Made by a program: the position numbers and the translations under genes. From JAZOTM01 sp045657625 (GTDB lineage Bacteria; Bacillota; Clostridia; Lachnospirales; Lachnospiraceae): 36,832 bases of DNA. This document shows, piece after piece, positions 31,381-36,832 of the stretch. Position 1 is the stretch's first letter. Each line of letters begins with the position of its first letter. A model generated the notes under the pieces. The model was not told the origin of the DNA and did no database searches. It saw only the letters and a program-made list of their open reading frames with translations. The stretch covers positions 1-36,832 of the forward strand of contig JAZOTM010000044.1 in assembly GCA_045657625.1 (NCBI GenBank), in the 5' to 3' direction.

Positions 31381-31398
31381 TTGTTAATTTTTTAACAT
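31381..31398. promoter_or_regulatory. Rex operator upstream of thl
   Basis: TTGTTAATTTTTTAACAT matches the clostridial Rex operator TTGTTAANNNNTTAACAA at 13 of 14 fixed positions. It lies 35 bases before the thl ATG. A weak promoter (TGGACG near 31336, TATATA at 31361) would start just upstream, so Rex binding would block it when NADH is low. Rex control of butyrate genes is established in clostridia; here it is inferred from the site. Confidence 0.85.
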
Positions 31399-31432
31399 CT
31401 AAATCCAAAAAACCAAAAAAGGAGACGAAGAA

Positions 31433-32617
31433 ATGGCAAAAAAAGTTGTTTTAGCAGGTGCTTGTCGTACCGCAATCGGCAAAATGGGTGGAGCTTTAAG
31501 CAACACACCGGCAGCTGAACTTGGTTCTATCGTAATCAAGGAAGCTTTAAACAGAGCAGGAGTAAAACCGGAGCAGGTTGATGAAGTTCTTATGGGATGT
31601 GTTATTCAGGCAGCACAGGGACAGAACGTTGCTCGTCAGGCATCCATCAAAGCAGGTCTTCCAATTGAAGTACCGGCTGTTACATTGAATGTCGTATGTG
31701 GTTCTGGATTAAAGTGCGTAAACGAAGCAGCAGCTCAGATTTTGGCCGGTGAAGCTGATATCGTTGTAGCAGGTGGTATGGAAAACATGTCTATGGCTCC
31801 ATACGCTATGACAAAGGCTCGTTTCGGATATCGTATGAACAATGCAACAATCATCGATACAATGGTAAACGATGCATTAACTGATGCGTTCAATCATTAT
31901 CATATGATGATTACTGCTGAAAACATTTGTGATAAATGGGGACTTACAAGAGAAGAATTGGATGAGTTCTCTGCAAACAGCCAGCAGAAATGCGAAAAGG
32001 CAATCGCTGACGGAAAATTCAAAGACGAAATCGTTCCTGTACCCGTAAAGGTTAAGAAGGAAATCGTTGATTTCGTTACAGATGAAGGCCCTCGTGCAGG
32101 TACAACTGCAGAAAGTCTTGCAAAATTAAAATGCTGCTCAGGAAAAGAAGGCGGCATGATTACAGCCGGTAACTCTTCAGGAATCAATGACGGTGCAGCA
32201 GCTATCGTTGTTATGAGCGAAGAAAAGGCAAAAGAACTTGGTGTTACTCCAATGGCTACATGGGTAGGCGGAGCACTTGCAGGTGTTGAACCGGAATACA
32301 TGGGAATCGGACCTGTTGCAGCTACCAAGAAAGTATTAAACAAGACTGGTCTTACTATGGATGATATCGATTTGATCGAAGCAAACGAAGCTTTTGCTGC
32401 ACAGTCTGTAGCAGTTGCTAAGGATCTTGGATTCGATATGAATAAAGTAAACGTAAACGGTGGTGCGATTGCACTTGGCCACCCGGTTGGAGCTTCCGGA
32501 TGCCGTATCCTTGTTACACTTCTTCATGAAATGCAGAGAAGTGATGCAAAGAAGGGTCTTGCTACTCTTTGCATCGGTGGCGGTATGGGATGCGCTACAG
32601 TTGTTGAAAAATATTAA
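31433..32617 (+). CDS. thl: Acetyl-CoA C-acetyltransferase (thiolase)
   Basis: Condenses two acetyl-CoA to acetoacetyl-CoA, the first step of butyrate formation. The 394-residue length is standard. The nucleophile is Cys89 in V-C-G-S-G-L-K-C, with His350 in G-H-P-V-G-A-S-G and Cys380 in C-I-G-G-G-M-G as the acid/base pair. AAGGAG at 31419-31424 precedes the ATG. It is the first gene of a five-gene cluster, 37 bases ahead of hbd, behind a Rex-type operator. No terminator separates it from hbd. Confidence 0.97.
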   Translation: MAKKVVLAGACRTAIGKMGGALSNTPAAELGSIVIKEALNRAGVKPEQVDEVLMGCVIQAAQGQNVARQASIKAGLPIEVPAVTLNVVCGSGLKCVNEAAAQILAGEADIVVAGGMENMSMAPYAMTKARFGYRMNNATIIDTMVNDALTDAFNHYHMMITAENICDKWGLTREELDEFSANSQQKCEKAIADGKFKDEIVPVPVKVKKEIVDFVTDEGPRAGTTAESLAKLKCCSGKEGGMITAGNSSGINDGAAAIVVMSEEKAKELGVTPMATWVGGALAGVEPEYMGIGPVAATKKVLNKTGLTMDDIDLIEANEAFAAQSVAVAKDLGFDMNKVNVNGGAIALGHPVGASGCRILVTLLHEMQRSDAKKGLATLCIGGGMGCATVVEKY

Positions 32618-32654
32618 TTACAAAATATAGAAATTGATTGACGGAGGAATAAAA

Positions 32655-33527
32655 ATGAAAGTAGGCGTAATTGGCGCTGGTACTATGGGCCAGGGTATTG
32701 CAAAAGCTTTTGCAATGGTAGATGGTTATGAAGTTGCTCTTTGCGATATTAAGCAGGAATGGGCAGAAGGCGGAAAAGACAAGATTGCGAAAGGTTATGC
32801 AAGACTTGTTGAAAAAGGAAAAATGGATCAGGCTGCTGTAGATGCCATCCTTGCAAAGATTACTCCAGGCTTAAAGGAAGACCTTTGCGCAGATTGCGAT
32901 TTAATCGTAGAAGCTGCATTTGAAAATATGGAAGTTAAGAAGACTACTTTTGCAGAATTAGATAAGATTGCAAAACCGGATTGCATCTTTGCATCTAACA
33001 CATCTTCTTTATCCATTACAGAAATCGGAAACGGCTTAAACCGTCCGATGATTGGTATGCATTTCTTCAACCCAGCTGACAGAATGAAGTTGGTAGAAGT
33101 AATTGCAGGTGTAAACACACCGGTAGAAACTGTAGATAAGATTAAGAAAATTTCCGAAGAAATCGGAAAGACTCCTGTACAGGTAAATGAAGCAGCAGGA
33201 TTCGTAGTAAACCGTATCTTAATCCCAATGATCAACGAAGCAGCTTTCATCAAGATGGAAGGTGTATCTGATATCGCTGGTATTGATGCAGCTATGAAGC
33301 TTGGAGCAAATCATCCAATGGGACCACTTGAACTTGGTGATTTCGTAGGTCTTGATATTTGCCTTGCAATTATGGACGTTCTTTACAACGAAACCGGAGA
33401 TAGCAAGTATCGTGCTTGCCCATTAATCAGAAAGATGGTTCGTGGTGGAAATCTTGGAGTGAAATCCGGAAAAGGTTTCTATGTATACAATGCAGATAGA
33501 ACCAAAACACCGGTTGATGCTCAGTAA
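32655..33527 (+). CDS. hbd: 3-hydroxybutyryl-CoA dehydrogenase
   Basis: Reduces acetoacetyl-CoA to 3-hydroxybutyryl-CoA. The Rossmann loop G-A-G-T-M-G-Q-G-I-A is at residues 7-16. The acidic residue after beta-2 (C-D-I-K) suggests NADH preference. Catalytic His136 lies in G-M-H-F-F-N-P, and S-N-T-S-S-L and F-V-V-N-R-I complete the family pattern. I start at ATG 32655 with GGAGG at 32643-32647; a TTG at 32634 would add seven residues that overlap this site. It is 290 residues long. Crotonase, normally beside it, is missing from the cluster. Confidence 0.96.
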   Translation: MKVGVIGAGTMGQGIAKAFAMVDGYEVALCDIKQEWAEGGKDKIAKGYARLVEKGKMDQAAVDAILAKITPGLKEDLCADCDLIVEAAFENMEVKKTTFAELDKIAKPDCIFASNTSSLSITEIGNGLNRPMIGMHFFNPADRMKLVEVIAGVNTPVETVDKIKKISEEIGKTPVQVNEAAGFVVNRILIPMINEAAFIKMEGVSDIAGIDAAMKLGANHPMGPLELGDFVGLDICLAIMDVLYNETGDSKYRACPLIRKMVRGGNLGVKSGKGFYVYNADRTKTPVDAQ

Positions 33528-33539
33528 TTAAAACAAATA

Positions 33540-33560
33540 GGGCTGCAAATTTTGCAGCCC
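33540..33560 (+). other. Intercistronic hairpin between hbd and bcd
   Basis: GGGCTGCAA (33540-33548) and TTGCAGCCC (33552-33560) form a perfect 9-bp stem with an ATT loop. No T run follows, so it is more likely an mRNA-stability or processing element, or a weak attenuator, than a full terminator. Confidence 0.8.
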
Positions 33561-33592
33561 ATAATGATTTTCGATAAGGAGATTTTCAAATT

Positions 33593-34747
33593 ATGGATTT
33601 TACATTAGATAAAAAGCATGAAATGGCTAGAGGTCTGTTCAAAGAATTCGCTGAAACAGAAGTAAAGCCACTTGCTCAGGAAGTTGATGAGACAGAAAAA
33701 TTCCCAAGAGGAACTGTTGAAAAGATGGCTAAGGCTGGATTCATGGGAATTCCTGTACCAAAGGAATATGGCGGACAGGGTTGCGATCCTTTGACTTATG
33801 TTATGTGTGTAGAGGAATTATCAAAAGTTTGCGGTACTACAGGTGTTATTGTGTCTGCACATACCTCTCTTTGCATTGACCCAATTATGACTTACGGATC
33901 TGAAGATCAGAAGAAAAAATATTTACCGGATTTAGCTTCCGGAAAGAAGTTAGGTGCTTTCGCTTTAACTGAGCCGGGTGCCGGAACGGATGCCCAGGGT
34001 GCACAGACCAGAGCTGTCTTAGATGGTGATGAATGGGTATTAAACGGATCTAAGTGCTTTATCACAAACGGTAAAGAAGCAGATGTTTATATTGTTATCG
34101 CTGTTACAAGCGTAGACGTAGATGCTAAGGGAAGAAAGAAAAAGAAATTCTCAGCATTTATCGTTGATAAGGGAACTCCTGGATTCTCATTCGGAACAAA
34201 GGAAAAGAAGATGGGTATCCGTGGTTCAGCTACATACGAACTTATTTTTGAAGATGCAAGAATTCCAAAGGATGCATTACTTGGCGCAGAAGGAAAAGGT
34301 TTCCCAATCGCTATGCATACTCTTGATGGTGGACGTATCGGTATCGCTGCTCAGGCACTTGGTATTGCAGAAGGTGCATTAGATCGTTGTATCGAATATA
34401 CAAAGGAAAGAAAACAGTTTGGTCGTTCTATCGCTGCTCAGCAGAACACACAGTTCAAGATTGCTGATATGGCTACAAGAATCGAAGCTGCAAAACTTCT
34501 TGTATACAAGGCTGCTGAAGCAAAAGCTGCAGGTGGTACTTATTCTGTAGAAGCTGCTAAGGCTAAATTATTTGCTGCAGAGACTGCTATGGCTGTTACA
34601 ACAGAAGTCGTTCAGCTCTTCGGTGGATACGGATATATTCGTGAATATGATGTAGAACGTATGATGCGTGATGCAAAGATCACAGAAATCTATGAAGGAA
34701 CTTCAGAAGTTCAGAGAATGGTTATTTCCGGAGCACTTTTGCGCTAA
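33593..34747 (+). CDS. bcd: Butyryl-CoA dehydrogenase (acyl-CoA dehydrogenase)
   Basis: Reduces crotonyl-CoA to butyryl-CoA with electrons from EtfAB; FAD enzyme. The 384-residue length is standard. The catalytic base is Glu368 in I-Y-E-G-T-S-E-V-Q-R. Other family blocks are F-A-L-T-E-P-G-A-G-T-D (about 123-133), C-F-I-T-N-G, and F-G-G-Y-G-Y-I-R-E-Y-D-V-E-R-M-M-R-D near 343-360. AAGGAG at 33576-33581 precedes the ATG. Its position directly before etfB-etfA fits the electron-bifurcating Bcd-Etf complex, which couples this step to ferredoxin reduction by NADH. Confidence 0.95.
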   Translation: MDFTLDKKHEMARGLFKEFAETEVKPLAQEVDETEKFPRGTVEKMAKAGFMGIPVPKEYGGQGCDPLTYVMCVEELSKVCGTTGVIVSAHTSLCIDPIMTYGSEDQKKKYLPDLASGKKLGAFALTEPGAGTDAQGAQTRAVLDGDEWVLNGSKCFITNGKEADVYIVIAVTSVDVDAKGRKKKKFSAFIVDKGTPGFSFGTKEKKMGIRGSATYELIFEDARIPKDALLGAEGKGFPIAMHTLDGGRIGIAAQALGIAEGALDRCIEYTKERKQFGRSIAAQQNTQFKIADMATRIEAAKLLVYKAAEAKAAGGTYSVEAAKAKLFAAETAMAVTTEVVQLFGGYGYIREYDVERMMRDAKITEIYEGTSEVQRMVISGALLR

Positions 34748-34799
34748 TCGGAACCAATACCAACATCACATTTTTTGAGAAAATAAGGAGTGTAAATAC

Positions 34800-35588
34800 A
34801 TGAAAATCGTAGTATGTGTAAAACAGGTTCCGGACACCAAAGGTGGCGTACAGTTTAATCCGGACGGAACTCTGAACAGAGCAGCAATGCTTGCAATCAT
34901 GAACCCGGATGACAAGGCTGGATTGGAAGCAGCTCTTCGTATTAAAGATGAAATCGGAGCAGAGGTAACAGTTCTTACCATGGGTCTTCCAAAGGCTGAT
35001 GACGTGCTTCGTGAAGCACTTGCAATGGGTGCTGATAAAGCAATTCTTGTAACAGATCGTGTACTTGGTGGAGCTGATACATGGGCAACTTCTACTACTA
35101 TTGCCGGAGCTCTTCGTAACATCGATTATGATATGATCATCACAGGACGTCAGGCTATCGACGGAGATACCGCTCAGGTTGGTCCGCAGATTGCTGAACA
35201 CCTTGGAATTCCTGTAATTTCTTATGCAGAAGATATTAAGGTAGAAGGTGATACCGTTACTGTAAAACGTCAGTATGAAGATAGACACCATATCTTAAAA
35301 GCAAAGATGCCTGTTCTTGTAACAGCTCTTTCTGAATTAAATGTTCCTCGTTATATGACTCCAGGCGGAATCTTCGATGCATTCGACAACGGAGATGTTA
35401 CCGTATGGGGCAGAGCAGATTTGAAGGATGTTGATGATTCTGATCTTGGTTTAAAGGGATCTCCTACTAAGATTGCAAAAGCATCTGATAAGGTTCGTAA
35501 GGGAGCCGGAGAAAAGGTTGCCTTCGATACACCGGATGAATCTGTAAAATATATCATGGATAAGCTTACTGAAAAGCATATTATCTAA
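34800..35588 (+). CDS. etfB: Electron transfer flavoprotein beta subunit
   Basis: Partner of EtfA; carries electrons from NADH to Bcd and, in bifurcating complexes, to ferredoxin. The 262-residue protein starts M-K-I-V-V-C-V-K-Q-V-P-D-T and has G-R-Q-A-I-D-G-D-T-A-Q-V-G-P (about 118-131), which binds the second flavin in bifurcating Etfs, where canonical Etfs bind AMP. L-N-V-P-R-Y-M-T-P is the EtfB signature near 180. AAGGAG-type site is at 34784-34789. It follows bcd by 52 bases and precedes etfA by 45. Confidence 0.95.
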   Translation: MKIVVCVKQVPDTKGGVQFNPDGTLNRAAMLAIMNPDDKAGLEAALRIKDEIGAEVTVLTMGLPKADDVLREALAMGADKAILVTDRVLGGADTWATSTTIAGALRNIDYDMIITGRQAIDGDTAQVGPQIAEHLGIPVISYAEDIKVEGDTVTVKRQYEDRHHILKAKMPVLVTALSELNVPRYMTPGGIFDAFDNGDVTVWGRADLKDVDDSDLGLKGSPTKIAKASDKVRKGAGEKVAFDTPDESVKYIMDKLTEKHII

Positions 35589-35633
35589 TAGAAGGTATAC
35601 CGAAAAAGAACTTATTCAGAAAGGAATAGAAAA

Positions 35634-36674
35634 ATGGGTTTAGAAGAATATAAGGGCGTGTATATCTACGCTCAGCAGGTAGATAATAAATTAAGCAACA
35701 TTGCTTTCGAATTAATCGGAAAAGCAAAAGATTTAGCAAAAGACTTAAATACAGATGTAACTGCAGTTTTACTTGGATCTAACGTAAAGGATTTAGCAGT
35801 AGAACTTGGTGAATATGGCGCAGATAAGGTTATCGTTGTTGACGATCCTGCGCTTGAAACATATATGACTGAGCCATATGCACAGGCACTTGCAAACGTA
35901 ATCAACGAGTTCAAACCGGACATTATGTTGGTTGGTGCTACAGCAATCGGTCGTGACCTTGGTCCTACCGTATCTGCTCGTGTTAAGACTGGTCTTACAG
36001 CAGATTGTACTTCACTTGAAATTGGTAACTTCCCATTAAATCCAGTAGGAAATCAGCCACAGAAGCAGAATCAGCTTCTTATGACTCGTCCTGCATTTGG
36101 TGGAAATACCATCGCTACCATCGCTTGCCCGGACAACCGTCCTCAGATGGCTACTGTTCGTCCTGGTGTTATGCAGAAACTTCCTAAGGAAGCAGGAAGA
36201 AAAGCAGAAGTGATCGAATTTGATGCTAAGATTGAAAAGAACAATAAGTTCGTAGAAATCGCTGAAGTTGTAAAATCTGTAGTAACTACAAAGAACATCA
36301 TGGATGCAAAGATTCTTGTATCCGGTGGTCGTGGAGTTGGAAGCAAAGAAAACTTCCAGTTATTAGAAGATTTAGCAGAAGCTTTAGGCGGAACTGTTAG
36401 CTGCTCTCGTGCCGTTGTAGAAAATGGTTGGTTACCGGTAGACTTACAGGTAGGTCAGACAGGAAAGACTGTTCGTCCCCAGGTATACTTTGCAATCGGT
36501 ATTTCCGGAGCAATCCAGCACGTTGCAGGTATGGAAGAATCTGACCTTATCATCGCAATCAACAAAGACGAAGATGCTCCAATCTTCGATGTAGCTGATT
36601 ACGGTTTAGTTGGAGATTTAAACAAAATCGTTCCAGCTCTTACAGCAGCAATCAAAGCTGAAATGGGTAAATAA
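35634..36674 (+). CDS. etfA: Electron transfer flavoprotein alpha subunit
   Basis: FAD-carrying partner of EtfB. The 346-residue chain has an N-terminal alpha/beta domain (about 1-200) and a C-terminal FAD domain: V-S-G-G-R-G-V-G-S-K-E-N-F (near 223-235), S-C-S-R-A-V-V-E-N-G-W, Q-V-G-Q-T-G-K-T-V-R-P, and Y-F-A-I-G-I-S-G-A-I-Q-H. No extra N-terminal ferredoxin domain is present. GAAAGGAA precedes the ATG. It is the last gene of the butyrate cluster and is followed by a terminator. Confidence 0.95.
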   Translation: MGLEEYKGVYIYAQQVDNKLSNIAFELIGKAKDLAKDLNTDVTAVLLGSNVKDLAVELGEYGADKVIVVDDPALETYMTEPYAQALANVINEFKPDIMLVGATAIGRDLGPTVSARVKTGLTADCTSLEIGNFPLNPVGNQPQKQNQLLMTRPAFGGNTIATIACPDNRPQMATVRPGVMQKLPKEAGRKAEVIEFDAKIEKNNKFVEIAEVVKSVVTTKNIMDAKILVSGGRGVGSKENFQLLEDLAEALGGTVSCSRAVVENGWLPVDLQVGQTGKTVRPQVYFAIGISGAIQHVAGMEESDLIIAINKDEDAPIFDVADYGLVGDLNKIVPALTAAIKAEMGK

Positions 36675-36691
36675 GATTATAAGAAGTTTCG

Positions 36692-36720
36692 AAAAGCACG
36701 CTCTTAGGGGCGTGCTTTTT
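36692..36720 (+). terminator. Terminator of the butyrate operon
   Basis: AAAAGCACGC (36692-36701) pairs with GCGTGCTTTT (36710-36719) around an eight-base loop; T ends at 36720. Confidence 0.92.
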
Positions 36721-36733
36721 GATTAAATCATCC

Positions 36734-36762
36734 TTGTTTTTAGAAAATGATTGATATAGAAT
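36734..36762 (+). promoter_or_regulatory. Promoter of the last, partial gene
   Basis: TTGTTT (36734-36739), 17-base spacer, TAGAAT (36757-36762), about 30 bases before the ATG. GAAGGAG (36781-36787) is the ribosome site. Confidence 0.5.
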
Positions 36763-36794
36763 AGTGTCAAGAAAGAAAGCGAAGGAGCTATCAC

Positions 36795-36832
36795 ATGAAG
36801 ATTGAAAAGGAATTTGTTTTGCGAGAAATCGC
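36795..36832 (+). CDS. Start of a gene cut by the window, possibly PqqD-like
   Basis: Only the first residues are visible: M-K-I-E-K-E-F-V-L-R-E-I-A. The GAAGGAG site and upstream promoter support a real start. The opening resembles small PqqD-family peptide-binding proteins, which often begin with a basic stretch and F-V-L-R-E-(I/V)-(A/G). Too little is present to be sure. Confidence 0.5.
   Translation, partial: MKIEKEFVLREI

Overview
The window reads as a chromosomal segment from an anaerobic Firmicute, most likely a butyrate-forming Lachnospiraceae (Clostridia). Support: a SCIFF peptide with its radical-SAM maturase next to a fused secDF, a thl-hbd-bcd-etfB-etfA butyrate cluster behind a Rex-type operator, strong AGGAGG-type ribosome binding sites, TTGAAA/TATAAT promoters, and many short intrinsic terminators with GAAA loops. 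Genes are dense. No stretch longer than 300 bases lacks a gene. I see no tRNA, rRNA, CRISPR array, insertion sequence or prophage.

Layout. 1-4382: 3' part of dnaE, coupled to pfkA and closed by a terminator. 4416-8211: a SpoU/TrmH rRNA methyltransferase overlapping a TTG-started 87-codon unknown gene, then a RelQ-type (p)ppGpp synthetase and a membrane EAL protein with a degenerate GGDEF domain. 8261-9728: a cyclophilin on the minus strand, diverging from a two-part GNAT protein. 9743-13992: the RiPP module. A promoter leads into a long leader holding an elaborate four-way inverted-repeat structure, then SCIFF (too short for routine ORF calling), a leaky hairpin, the maturase and secDF. 14058-18030: dyad-rich control region, TetR-type regulator, a 926-residue iron-sulfur/FAD oxidoreductase and an orphan HypA. 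18039-21173: glucose-type PTS EIICBA and a BglG/LicT-family antiterminator, with a clear RAT/terminator switch in the leader.

21181-23876: glyA and an unusual, archaeal-looking serS, behind a promoter that overlaps a 16-bp perfect hairpin. 23929-28494: carA-carB behind an attenuator-like leader I cannot assign to a known class. 28509-29864 (minus): a degenerate HD-GYP protein with a low-complexity Ala/Pro/Lys tail. 29924-31254: a secreted coiled-coil/SleB-type cell-wall hydrolase. 31280-36720: the butyrate operon thl-hbd-bcd-etfB-etfA, with crotonase absent. 36734-36832: start of a further gene, possibly PqqD-like.

How it fits together. The butyrate operon turns acetyl-CoA into crotonyl/butyryl-CoA intermediates and, through Bcd-Etf, can couple NADH oxidation to ferredoxin reduction; a Rex site would tie it to the NADH/NAD+ ratio. 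PTS, PfkA and this pathway are the fermentative backbone. RelQ, the EAL protein and the dead HD-GYP protein point to alarmone and c-di-GMP signalling. The least explained parts are the four-way element upstream of SCIFF, the TetR/Fe-S flavoprotein/HypA operon, and the carAB leader.
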